A model generated the notes under the pieces. The model did no database searches. It was given only the letters and a program-made list of their open reading frames with translations, and had not been told where the DNA came from. The translations under genes were made by a program, and so were the position numbers. This document shows positions 34,622-42,636 of a stretch of 64,000 nt of DNA, piece by piece. Each line of letters starts with the position of its first letter. Position 1 is the first letter of the stretch. Source of the DNA: an uncultured bacterium (GTDB lineage: Bacteria; Bacillota; Clostridia; Christensenellales; QALW01). The DNA lies in NCBI GenBank assembly GCA_905214315.1, contig CAJMLN010000007.1, forward strand, positions 1 through 64,000. The letters are read 5' to 3'.

Positions 34622-35328
34622 TTTTCCGCCTCCGCCGTATCGTTTTGACGCTGCGCGCAGCTGCCGTTCATCGGACAGCCGCTGCAGCCGGTAAATTCTG
34701 CTTTTTTATGCCCTTTCTTTTCAGCCAGCGCATTGACGCAGGCCATTAAAAGACCGAACACGAAAAAACCGCCGGGAGGCAGAATGAAAATCAACAGGGG
34801 ATTCTGGGCCAGGAACGGAAGCTGGAATTTCAAACCGGCCGCATAAGAGGTGAGGTCGATGCCGCCGGTACCCAAAAGCTCCCGAACCAGCCCCATGCAC
34901 ATCAGCGCCGCGGTAAAGCCGATGCCCATGCCCAGGCCGTCGGCCGCGCTGGCTAAAACCGGATTTTTGCCGGCAAAGGCTTCGGCCCGGCCTAAAATGA
35001 TGCAGTTGACCACAATCAGCGGCAGATACACGCCCAGCTGGGCGTCCAGCGCTGGCACATAGGCCTTTACCAGCATCTGTACAATGGTTACAAACGAGGC
35101 GATAATGACGATATACGCCGGAATGCGCACTTTGGACGGAATGACCTTGCGCAGGGCGGAGATTACGGTGTTGGAACACAGCAGCACCAGTGTTGCCGCC
35201 AGCCCCATGCCGATGGCGCTGGAGAGCGAGGTGGTTACCGCCAGGGTGGGACAGGTGCCCAAAACCAGCCGCAGCACGGGGTTTTCGGCCACTAAGCCCT
35301 TGGTAAATTCTTTTTTTAAACTTTTCAT
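34618..35328 (-). CDS. rnfE: Rnf complex subunit E
   Basis: A 236-aa membrane subunit homologous to RnfA, with KGLVAENPVLRLVLGTCPTLAVT at the N-terminus (Cys26) and LIVVNCIILGRAEAF near residue 110, the second cluster Cys. It ends in a soluble tail with four closely spaced Cys and His residues (GCSGCPMNGSC), beyond the common E. coli RsxE length. I start at ATG 35328 behind GGAGG; the open frame continues 17 codons further without a ribosome site. Overlaps rnfG and rnfA by four bases each. Confidence 0.94.
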   Translation of the reverse strand: MKSLKKEFTKGLVAENPVLRLVLGTCPTLAVTTSLSSAIGMGLAATLVLLCSNTVISALRKVIPSKVRIPAYIVIIASFVTIVQMLVKAYVPALDAQLGVYLPLIVVNCIILGRAEAFAGKNPVLASAADGLGMGIGFTAALMCMGLVRELLGTGGIDLTSYAAGLKFQLPFLAQNPLLIFILPPGGFFVFGLLMACVNALAEKKGHKKAEFTGCSGCPMNGSCAQRQNDTAEAEK

Positions 35329-35906
35329 TTGGGACCTCCCTGCAACAGCATAAATGCAAGCGAAGCGTAGTTTACACATTCTATTACGGCTTTGGATGTA
35401 TACGTAGCGCTGGTTACGCCGGTAATCGTGCTGCCGCTTCCGCCGGATTTGGCCCAGGTAAACGGCGCGCTCTGGCCGGAAAAGAGGTTCAAAAATTCAT
35501 CTTTTCCTGCATTTTGCCCCAGTCCCGGCGTTTCGTCATCCATGGCGAGAATCAGAACCCGCACCACCGTGCCGGAGGTATCGATGCCCGTCATAACCGA
35601 AACCGGGCCGCCGTAGCCTTTGGCGGAAGACGTGAATACATAGCCGATTATCTCCTGGCTTTCATTTAAAGCGGTAGAATATTGCACCACTTCGGTCTCC
35701 GCAATTATTATAGAATTTTCGTCGGAAAAAGAAGCGGCCGCGGCAAAAATCAGTTTTTTGTTCTCTTCTTTTTGCGTCTGCTGCGCCTGCTGAATTTTTT
35801 CCTTGGTAATGGCGTTGGTAGAGGCCAACAGCAGCGAGGATATAACACAGATCAGAAAAAGGGCGAAGGTGGGAAGCAGTATTTCCTTTACATTTTGTTT
35901 TTTCAT
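35325..35906 (-). CDS. rnfG: Rnf complex subunit G, covalent FMN protein
   Basis: A 193-aa extracytoplasmic subunit with an N-terminal signal-anchor helix (about 8-30) and an FMN-binding domain. GYGGPVSVMTGID is the conserved glycine-rich strand. The flavinylation motif is TGVTSATYTSKAV near 175, in which the Thr of SATYT should carry FMN through a phosphodiester bond. The modifying enzyme ApbE is encoded at the head of the same operon. Overlaps rnfD and rnfE by four bases. Confidence 0.94.
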   Translation of the reverse strand: MKKQNVKEILLPTFALFLICVISSLLLASTNAITKEKIQQAQQTQKEENKKLIFAAAASFSDENSIIIAETEVVQYSTALNESQEIIGYVFTSSAKGYGGPVSVMTGIDTSGTVVRVLILAMDDETPGLGQNAGKDEFLNLFSGQSAPFTWAKSGGSGSTITGVTSATYTSKAVIECVNYASLAFMLLQGGPK

Positions 35907-36907
35907 ACGGCCTCCTTTTGTTTTTTTGTACCAAAGGGACGGGAAAGCGTGGCCCGGTCGATAAAGGGCACGAGAATATTCATAAAGATAATGGCGTACG
36001 ATACGCCCTCCGGCATGGCGCCGTACAGGCGGATGGCCGCCGTCACCAGCCCGCAGCCCACGGCAAACACGGCGCGGCCCCTGTTGTTGATGGGCGAGGT
36101 CACATAGTCCGTCGCCATAAAGAACGCGCCTAAAATAAGCCCGCCGCTGAGCAGCTGGTACAGGGTAAAGGTAAAATCAAAATGGCTGTAAAGAAGCGTG
36201 AACAGCCCTACGGTGCCGATATAGCACAGGGGAATAACCGGGGAGATGACCCGGCGCACAATCAGATACAGGCCGCCGGCTAAAAGCGCCAGCGAGCAGA
36301 TTTCGCCCAGGCAGCCGATTTGATTGCCCAGCCACAGGCTGGCGGCGTCCAAATGTGTAGCGGAGCCTTCAAACCCCTCCTGCATCTGTATCAGCGGCGT
36401 GGCGGCGGTAGAGGCATCGGGGATGATCATGTAAGGTGAAAGATGACCGTAGCCGCAGGACCAGTAGCCGGCGGGGTAGGTCCACGTCGTCATGGCTACG
36501 GGAAAGCAGAGCATCAGGATGATTCTGGCCGTCAGGGCGGGGTTTATAAAGTTCTGTCCCAGGCCGCCGAAGCATTGCTTTACCACGACGATGGCCATTA
36601 CGCTGCCCAGGGCGCCCATCCACAGCGGCAGCTCCGGCGGCAGGCAGAAGGCCAAAAGCAGCCCGGTGACAACGGCGCTTAAATCGCCGATGGTATTGGA
36701 GCGCTTCATAATCAGGCGGGAAAGGAATTCCGCCGCCACGGCCGAAGCGACGCATACCGCGCAGAGCAGCAGCGCGCGCATGCCGAAGCGAATGCCGGCC
36801 ATTACCAGCGCGGGCGTCAGGGCGATCAGTACGTCCAGCATAATTTTCTGGGTAGTGATTTTGCTGTGCGCGTGCGGAGACGCGCTGACGGTAAGCTTTT
36901 GTGCCAT
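35903..36907 (-). CDS. rnfD: Rnf complex subunit D, covalent FMN membrane protein
   Basis: A 334-aa membrane subunit with about nine helices. Start MAQKLTVSASPHAHSK (SPHxxS is typical of RnfD/NqrB). The FMN attachment site is DASTAATPLIQM near 190, with the acceptor Thr before PL. The ATG at 36907 overlaps the rnfC stop (TAATG) with AGGAG upstream; the open frame extends 83 codons into rnfC and is not real there. Works with RnfG in moving electrons through the membrane. Confidence 0.94.
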   Translation of the reverse strand: MAQKLTVSASPHAHSKITTQKIMLDVLIALTPALVMAGIRFGMRALLLCAVCVASAVAAEFLSRLIMKRSNTIGDLSAVVTGLLLAFCLPPELPLWMGALGSVMAIVVVKQCFGGLGQNFINPALTARIILMLCFPVAMTTWTYPAGYWSCGYGHLSPYMIIPDASTAATPLIQMQEGFEGSATHLDAASLWLGNQIGCLGEICSLALLAGGLYLIVRRVISPVIPLCYIGTVGLFTLLYSHFDFTFTLYQLLSGGLILGAFFMATDYVTSPINNRGRAVFAVGCGLVTAAIRLYGAMPEGVSYAIIFMNILVPFIDRATLSRPFGTKKQKEAV

Positions 36908-38241
36908 TATTTTTTCTCCTCCCTTACTATCTGTTTGGCAAGGCGCAGATACTGCACCAGGGGCTGGCCCGCGGGGCAGGAATAGGCGCAGCAGCCGCAT
37001 TCCATACATACCGGCGCGCCTAATTTTTTCAGTGCGCCCGCATCTCTCTGCAGGGCGGCGTTTTTGATAAACGTCGGGGTCAGGCTCATCGGGCAGGCCG
37101 CGGCGCAGCGCCCGCAGTTTATACAGGCGGTTTCTTTTGGGGCATGGCTTTCGCAAAAGGCCAAAAGCGCGTTGTTCTGCTTGCAGAGCGGGGCGTCCAG
37201 ATCATAGATGGAAACGCCCATCATCGGCCCACCGAAGATGATTTTCTGGGGCTCGGCTGAAAATCCGCCGCAGAAATCGATGATATCACGCAGCCGCGTG
37301 CCGATGGGAACCCGCAGATTGCGGGGGGTATGAATGGCGGTGCCGTCCACGGTGAGCGAGCGGCTTACAAGGGGCTTTCCGGTTTTTAAATACCGGGCGA
37401 TGAAGGCCACCGTGGCGATGTTCATTACAATACAGCCCACGTCCGCGGGAAGCTTTCCCGGCGGGACCTTTCTGCCTGTGGCCGAGCGGACGATCATTTT
37501 TTCCGCGCCCTGGGGATACCGGGAACGCAGCGCCATCAGCTTTACGGTATCGCCGATTTCATTATCCTTATCGGCAATGGCCTTTAAAACGCGCAGTGCC
37601 TCAGGCTTGTTGTCCTCCACGGCAATGATAACCTGCTTTACGCCCAGCAGCTCGCTGAGCGCATATACGCCCGAGAGCACGTCCCAGGAGTTATCCAGTG
37701 CCTCGCGGTAGTCCACGGTGATGTAGGGCTCGCATTCGGCGGCGTTTACAATCAGGGTATCTACCGTTTTATCGCTTGGTACGTTCAGCTTTACGTGGGT
37801 GGGAAAGCCCGCGCCGCCCAGACCGACGGCGCCGGAGGCGCGTACCGCGGCAAAGAGATCTTCTCTGGTTTTTATTTCAGGCGGGGCAAGCCCCTCCCAA
37901 AGCGCCATTTCGCCGTCGGATTCAATCGTAACGCCGGTGCAGACCATGCCGTTGGCCAGGCGAACGTCGCCCACGGCGCTTACCGTTCCGGAGATGGAGG
38001 CGTGCACGGGCGCGCTCATGAATTTTTCGGTATCGCCGATTTTCTGGCCGACCTTTACTTTGTCTCCTTTTTTTACGAGGGGTTCGCAGGGGGCGCCGAT
38101 GCTTTGCGCCATGGGCAGCACCACGCGCTCCGGCGCGGGCATCCGCACGGCGGGCATTTCGGCCGTGTTCTTATGGTACGGTACATGAATGCCGCCCCGG
38201 CCGTGTGCCGCTGCGGAAAGAATTCCACCGGGCAGTTTCAA
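36907..38241 (-). CDS. rnfC: Rnf complex subunit C, NADH/FMN/Fe-S protein
   Basis: A 444-aa peripheral subunit that reduces NAD+. It contains the flavin/NADH-binding GAVGLGGAGFPTHVKL near 135 with NAAECEPYITVD near 168, and two [4Fe-4S] ferredoxin clusters (CINCGRCAAACP and CMECGCCAYSCP) near the C-terminus. TTG start at 38241 with AGGTGAT six bases upstream. First rnf gene in the clostridial order C-D-G-E-A-B, after the Gx transporter gene, which it overlaps. Confidence 0.95.
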   Translation of the reverse strand: MKLPGGILSAAAHGRGGIHVPYHKNTAEMPAVRMPAPERVVLPMAQSIGAPCEPLVKKGDKVKVGQKIGDTEKFMSAPVHASISGTVSAVGDVRLANGMVCTGVTIESDGEMALWEGLAPPEIKTREDLFAAVRASGAVGLGGAGFPTHVKLNVPSDKTVDTLIVNAAECEPYITVDYREALDNSWDVLSGVYALSELLGVKQVIIAVEDNKPEALRVLKAIADKDNEIGDTVKLMALRSRYPQGAEKMIVRSATGRKVPPGKLPADVGCIVMNIATVAFIARYLKTGKPLVSRSLTVDGTAIHTPRNLRVPIGTRLRDIIDFCGGFSAEPQKIIFGGPMMGVSIYDLDAPLCKQNNALLAFCESHAPKETACINCGRCAAACPMSLTPTFIKNAALQRDAGALKKLGAPVCMECGCCAYSCPAGQPLVQYLRLAKQIVREEKK

Positions 38242-38786
38242 TTTCTATCACCTCTTGTATGGTTTTTAACTTTTGCTGAATTATCTTTTTGCAGTGCGCG
38301 CTGCAGGACGGGCAGTAAAATCTTTAATACAATTCCGGTCACGTTGCCGAACAATACTGCGCATAGAATCAGCACGGGTGCGTAATACAGCAGTGCGGGC
38401 GTACCCGTCAGCAGACAGGCGGCGGCAAGCTGTGCGGCGTTGTGCGTCAGCGCGCCGAGGATGCCTATGCCGATATAGGAAAACGGACAGCGCCCGGCTT
38501 TCAAGCACAGCACGATTACGGCCGCCGAAAGCAGGCCGCCCGCGGCGCTGAGCAGAAAGGCCGTTGCGCCGCGGCTGAAAAGGGCAAACAGGGATTTGAT
38601 GATGGTAATGTACAGGGCGCCGCCCCAGCCCCAGCAGGCCGCTGAGGCCATGGTTATGATATTGGCAAGGCCAGGCTTTGCTCCCGGCGGCAGGAAGGGC
38701 AGCTCAAAACAGTTTTCCAAAAAGGAAACTGCCAGCGCCAGGGCTCCCATTATACCCCACAGGGTGATTTTTTTTGTATGCATCAT
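38238..38786 (-). CDS. Gx transporter family protein (heptaprenyl diphosphate synthase component I-like)
   Basis: A 182-aa membrane protein with about five helices. It has SFLENCFELPFLPPGAKPGLANI near residue 21, the hallmark of the Pfam Hpre_diP_synt_I/Gx transporter family, an ECF-S-like fold. Despite the old name, prenyl transferase motifs are absent. Members are repeatedly found beside NusG-II and ApbE/FMN-binding genes, which suggests a link to flavin or quinone precursor supply. It overlaps rnfC by four bases. Substrate unknown. Confidence 0.82.
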   Translation of the reverse strand: MMHTKKITLWGIMGALALAVSFLENCFELPFLPPGAKPGLANIITMASAACWGWGGALYITIIKSLFALFSRGATAFLLSAAGGLLSAAVIVLCLKAGRCPFSYIGIGILGALTHNAAQLAAACLLTGTPALLYYAPVLILCAVLFGNVTGIVLKILLPVLQRALQKDNSAKVKNHTRGDRN

Positions 38787-38787
38787 T

Positions 38788-39147
38788 TTAACCTGTTACC
38801 GCGTCGGGCGCGCTTTTTTGGCTTTTGAGCGTTACCACGGTTTTTGCCGGCACGCACGCCATACTTTCGCCGGCTTTGCTCAGCCAGCCGTATTTTATGC
38901 ACAGACGATCCTCACAGCGCGCCTGTATAAAACAGATTCTGCCCGGCTCTACGGAAAGAACGGTTTCTCCCGACTCTAAAAAATAAGGCTCCGTTACGCG
39001 GCTTAAATTGATTTCCTCTGTCATTTGGCCGTTTTGATACACGGTAGCGATCACTTCGCCGTTTTGCCGTGAAAAAAGCAGGAAAACGAGCACGGCAATC
39101 AACAGAGCGCCGATCAGAAAAACGTCGGCGGGCTTTGCGTGCTTCAT
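38788..39147 (-). CDS. NusG domain II-containing protein
   Basis: A 119-aa protein with one N-terminal membrane anchor (about 9-25) and an extracytoplasmic NusG-II-type beta domain. CFIQARCEDRLCIKYGWLSKAGESMACVP carries three conserved Cys. Such proteins accompany apbE and Rnf genes in Clostridia. The domain is unrelated to transcription factor function here. It overlaps apbE by four bases and ends one base before the Gx gene. Role unproven; a part in extracytoplasmic flavinylation or redox assembly is inference. Confidence 0.8.
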   Translation of the reverse strand: MKHAKPADVFLIGALLIAVLVFLLFSRQNGEVIATVYQNGQMTEEINLSRVTEPYFLESGETVLSVEPGRICFIQARCEDRLCIKYGWLSKAGESMACVPAKTVVTLKSQKSAPDAVTG

Positions 39148-40196
39148 GGCAGTTCTCCCATCTTCAGGTGCGCGGCCGTCAGCGTAAAGGCTTCGCGCAG
39201 ACCGTCGGTTACGCAGACGGTACCCTCCCGGGTAATGAAAATTCCCTGGGCGTCAAACTGTTTCAGCAGCCGCACGCCTTCGGAAAGCCCCAGCACAAAG
39301 CAGGCGGTGGAGAGCGCGTCGCTCAGGGCGCCGCTGTCCTTTGTGACAACGGTAACCGAGGTCAGGCCGGATTGCGCGGGATAGCCGGTTTTCGGATCAA
39401 GGATATGATGATAGCGCACACCGTCCTGTTCAAAAAAACGCTCATAGTCGCCGGAGGTGGAAATAAACCCCTCCTGCAGGGAAAGCATTCCTGCAAAATC
39501 GGCCTGCGTGCCGAAAGGATCCCGCACGGCAACGGTAAAGCCCGCGCCGGAGGGCGCGCTTTTTCCGTACAGCAGAATACTGCCGCCCACGGAGATTACT
39601 GCGCCGGGGATATCGGTTTTCTTTAAATAAGCCAGCGCCGCGTCGCAGGCATAGCCCTTTCCTACGGCCCCGAAATCGGCTTTTTGGCCCTTTTCTATCG
39701 TGAGCGTGCCGCCGTCGGTTTTGATCTCGGCGCCGTTTACACAAGAGAGCGCCGCCGAAATTTCGTCTGCCCCCGGGATGCGGGCCTGTTCGGTGCCGAT
39801 GCCCCAAAGGGCGGAAACAGGATAGACGGTACAGTCAAACGCGCCGCCGGAGGCCTCGTATACCTCCCGGCATACTGCTGCCTGGCTTAAAAGAATGGTA
39901 TTCTGCGTGCTGCCGGTTGTATTGAGCAGGGAAAGCGCGGAATCCGGCAGGGTAAGCGAGGAGGCCTGTTCAATCTGATCAAAAATCTGATAGAGCGCTG
40001 TAAAGTGCGCAGAATCGGAAGACCTGAACAATTTGACGGAAATCATGGTTCCCATTGCCGCAATGCTGCTGGAGGATGCGGGGTATCCGGAGAAAAAAGA
40101 ATAAAACAAAACGCCGCCGATCACAGTACAAAGGCACAGTACGGCGGTCAGAATATAAACTTTTTTTTGTTTTTGCTTAGTAATAGAAAACACCAC
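39144..40196 (-). CDS. apbE: FAD:protein FMN transferase
   Basis: ApbE, 350 aa, attaches FMN from FAD to a Thr of target proteins outside the membrane. An N-terminal signal anchor (about 12-35) is followed by MGTMISVKLF, the Mg/FAD site ADFGAVGKGYACD near 172, VISVGGSILLYG near 196, and YHHILDPKTGYPA near 262. Its substrates RnfG and RnfD are in the same operon. The GTG start (40196, or 40193) has no Shine-Dalgarno and sits about 15 bases behind the predicted transcription start, so translation may be nearly leaderless or the start may lie elsewhere. Confidence 0.93.
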   Translation of the reverse strand: MVFSITKQKQKKVYILTAVLCLCTVIGGVLFYSFFSGYPASSSSIAAMGTMISVKLFRSSDSAHFTALYQIFDQIEQASSLTLPDSALSLLNTTGSTQNTILLSQAAVCREVYEASGGAFDCTVYPVSALWGIGTEQARIPGADEISAALSCVNGAEIKTDGGTLTIEKGQKADFGAVGKGYACDAALAYLKKTDIPGAVISVGGSILLYGKSAPSGAGFTVAVRDPFGTQADFAGMLSLQEGFISTSGDYERFFEQDGVRYHHILDPKTGYPAQSGLTSVTVVTKDSGALSDALSTACFVLGLSEGVRLLKQFDAQGIFITREGTVCVTDGLREAFTLTAAHLKMGELP

Positions 40197-40217
40197 CGCA
40201 AAAAATGACTTTTTATT

Positions 40218-40246
40218 ATTATACTGTAGAATCTTTTATTTTTCAA
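40218..40246 (-). promoter_or_regulatory. Promoter of the apbE-rnf operon
   Basis: Minus-strand TTGAAA (40241-40246), 17 bases, TATAAT (40218-40223). Predicted start near 40211. It would drive the nine-gene operon of about 7 kb. Confidence 0.8.
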
Positions 40247-40303
40247 GAAGTTTTTATCCAATGTAACGGAAAAAAGACGGGCTCGCTGAGATTTTATGTG
40301 CGG

Positions 40304-40332
40304 TTGACGGACGCTGAAACAGCGTGTATAAT
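40304..40332 (+). promoter_or_regulatory. Promoter of the zinc-ribbon protein gene
   Basis: TTGACG (40304-40309), 17 bases, TATAAT (40327-40332), about 30 bases before the start. Confidence 0.8.
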
Positions 40333-40363
40333 AGGAAAAGATTTCAGGTGAGGGAATGGAAAT

Positions 40364-41401
40364 ATGAGGATTGCAACAGACGAAAGACCGTTCCGGCAGA
40401 CCTGTGCGCATTGCGGGGGTGAGCTGGTTTTTTCTCCTGAAAAAGCGGCGCTTGCATGCCAAAGCTGCGGCAGCTTGTTTTTGATAGACGGTAATCCGCG
40501 TCCGGCGGAGGAAACGGCGTTTGAGCGTTCCCGGGCCAAGACGAATTGGGGAATCCATACCAAGCAGCTGACCTGCGTTTCCTGTGGCGGGCAGAGAGTT
40601 GAAAATGAGCTGCAGCTTGCGGGAAGGTGTCCGTACTGCGGCTCGCATTATGTGCTGGAAAGCTCTGCGGACGATCTCCTGCCGCCGGACGGAGTGGTGC
40701 CGTTTTCGGTTTCCCGGCAGCAGGCGCAGGAAAAGCTGAAATGCTGGCTCGGCAAAAAGCCGCTGGTGCCGGCGCGCTTGCGGAAAATGGATTTTACGCA
40801 AAAAATTGCCGGCAGCTATATTCCCTGCTGGACGTTTGACGCCCGGACAGTTACCGGCTACAGGGGACGCTATGGCGTTTACCGTGGCGGAAAACTGGTA
40901 TGGAGTCCCTGTGCCGGCACGTATACGGCTTTTGTAAATGACGCTCTGGCCGATGCTGGAAAGTCCCGCGGGAGGGAGCTGAACCGGCTGATAGAGGAAA
41001 TCCGGCCCTTTGAAACAGAACAGAATCTGCAATATGATGCCCGATATCTGTTGGGCTTTTCGGCTCAGAGGTATCAGCGGGGGCTTGCGGACAGCTGGCT
41101 CAGAACAAAAAATGTTCTTGACGGGGAGCTGGCCCGGAGAACAAAACAGAATATTCGGGAAAAACACGGCGCCTCGGCGGTTCAGATTGATACGGTTACG
41201 GCGTATCAGGAGGTAACGTATAAATATCTGCTGCTTCCGGTATGGATACTGGGTTTTTCCTATATGGGTAGCCTTTATCATGTTGCGGTAAACGGGCAGA
41301 CCGGGAAGATTGCCGGAAGAGCGCCTGCGGCGGCCGGAAAAATAGGCATCATCGCTGCAGCCGTGCTGTTGCTTCTTCTATTGCTTTTTTTTAGTATTTA
41401 A
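40364..41401 (+). CDS. TFIIB-type zinc-ribbon protein with C-terminal membrane anchor
   Basis: A 345-aa protein of unknown function. It carries two or three zinc ribbons in the first 95 residues (CAHCGG with CQSCGS; CVSCGG with CPYCGS). A middle domain has the conserved PFSVSRQQAQEKLKCWLG and IPCWTFDARTVTGYRG. A hydrophobic C-terminal helix (about 320-345) comes after LPVWILGFSYMG. The arrangement matches the widespread uncharacterised zinc-ribbon family in Firmicutes and Actinobacteria, perhaps binding misfolded or membrane proteins. It has its own promoter and is followed 17 bases later by the FAD oxidoreductase gene. Confidence 0.75.
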   Translation: MRIATDERPFRQTCAHCGGELVFSPEKAALACQSCGSLFLIDGNPRPAEETAFERSRAKTNWGIHTKQLTCVSCGGQRVENELQLAGRCPYCGSHYVLESSADDLLPPDGVVPFSVSRQQAQEKLKCWLGKKPLVPARLRKMDFTQKIAGSYIPCWTFDARTVTGYRGRYGVYRGGKLVWSPCAGTYTAFVNDALADAGKSRGRELNRLIEEIRPFETEQNLQYDARYLLGFSAQRYQRGLADSWLRTKNVLDGELARRTKQNIREKHGASAVQIDTVTAYQEVTYKYLLLPVWILGFSYMGSLYHVAVNGQTGKIAGRAPAAAGKIGIIAAAVLLLLLLLFFSI

Positions 41402-41418
41402 TATGGGGAGAGAAAGAA

Positions 41419-42600
41419 ATGATACTTGTTTGCGGCGGTGGTCCCGCGGGGACCATGGCGGCCATTGCGGCGGCCAGAAGCGGCGCCGAGGTGCTGCTGG
41501 CGGAAAAAAACGGCTGTCTCGGCGGTACGCTGACGGCCGGTCTAGTGGGAATTACGCTTGATCATCAGAATAAAAGGACAGGGCTGATCCGGGAGTTTAT
41601 GGATGCGCTGGAAAAAGAAACAGCCGCCTCCGGCGCGCCGGTATATGAGGCGCAGAAATATATTTTGGAGCAGATGTGCGTTTCGGCGGGCGTTTCGCTT
41701 TTGTACCATGCGTCCGTAATCGGAGTAAAGACGGAAGGCCGCCGGATTGTTTCGGTTTCGGTATCGTCCAAAAGCGGCATAGAGACGTTTGCGCCCGAGA
41801 TAGTGATAGACGCTACCGGCGACGGCGACATTGCTTATATGGCCGGCTGCGGCTATACCGAGGGCAACGATGAGGGCGCTATGCAGCCCATGAGCATGGT
41901 GGCGGTGATTGCCGGCGTGAAGGAGGAAGAAATCCGGCCCTATATCGCCTATCCCGATCAGCCGTTCTGGGATTGCCGCAGGCGGTTTCTGGGCTTGCTG
42001 CGGGAGCTCGGCGCGGAGCCTTCCATGGGCTGCCCGAATATTTGTAAAATAAACGACAGCCTGTTTTATTTAAGCATAAACCATGAATACGGCTACCGTT
42101 TTGACAGCGCGGCGGATATTACCGCGGCTACGGTGGAGGCAAGAAAAGAGATTTATGAAACCGTAAAGGCGCTGCGGCAGTATGGCCGCGGCTTTGAAAA
42201 TATCACTTTGGCCTGTACGCCGGAGATGCTCGGCGTGCGCGAGGGCCGGCGGATCAAGGGCCTTTATACCGTTACGCTGGAGGATATGCTGCAGGGAAGA
42301 AAGCATGAGGACGCGGTGTGCACCGTTACCTATTGGGTGGATATTCATGCGCTTTCCAAGGGCAGCAACAAGAGCTTTACCGGCGGTGAGATTGCGGTAA
42401 AGCCCTATGACATTCCCCTGCGGGCGCTGATTCCCCTGGACTGCGATAATCTGCTGCTGGCCGGAAGAAGCCTGAGCGGTGACTTTTTTGCCCATGCCTC
42501 CTATCGGGTGGTGGGAAATATGGCCTGCGTGGGTGAGGCCGCCGGGAAAGCAGCCGCGCGTTGCATTAGAGAACAAAAAGATATAAAGGAGCTTTTTTGA
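41419..42600 (+). CDS. FAD-dependent oxidoreductase
   Basis: A 393-aa flavoprotein of the Pfam FAD_oxidored family. Rossmann FAD loop CGGGPAGTMAAIAAARSG at residues 5-22, GCLGGTLTAGLVG near 33 (a typical redox-adjacent segment), IDATGDGDIAYMAG near 129, and the C-terminal flavin-binding block LLLAGRSLSGDFFAHASYR near 346. GAGAGA precedes the ATG. It lies upstream of an MFS transporter gene with a 36-base gap, so the two may handle one imported compound. Substrate unknown. Confidence 0.85.
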   Translation: MILVCGGGPAGTMAAIAAARSGAEVLLAEKNGCLGGTLTAGLVGITLDHQNKRTGLIREFMDALEKETAASGAPVYEAQKYILEQMCVSAGVSLLYHASVIGVKTEGRRIVSVSVSSKSGIETFAPEIVIDATGDGDIAYMAGCGYTEGNDEGAMQPMSMVAVIAGVKEEEIRPYIAYPDQPFWDCRRRFLGLLRELGAEPSMGCPNICKINDSLFYLSINHEYGYRFDSAADITAATVEARKEIYETVKALRQYGRGFENITLACTPEMLGVREGRRIKGLYTVTLEDMLQGRKHEDAVCTVTYWVDIHALSKGSNKSFTGGEIAVKPYDIPLRALIPLDCDNLLLAGRSLSGDFFAHASYRVVGNMACVGEAAGKAAARCIREQKDIKELF

Positions 42601-42636
42601 CTGCCGCAGGCGGCAAAATACAGAATACAGTAAAAA

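Noticed and set aside
35903..37156. N-terminal extension of rnfD by 83 residues
   Set aside because: The extension is out-of-frame translation of rnfC. The ATG at 36907 has a ribosome site and begins the known RnfD N-terminus.
40148..41281. A 377-aa minus-strand frame opposite the zinc-ribbon gene
   Set aside because: It is low-quality, Arg/Pro/Phe-rich shadow translation spanning two divergent promoters. The plus-strand protein has clear zinc ribbons and a promoter.
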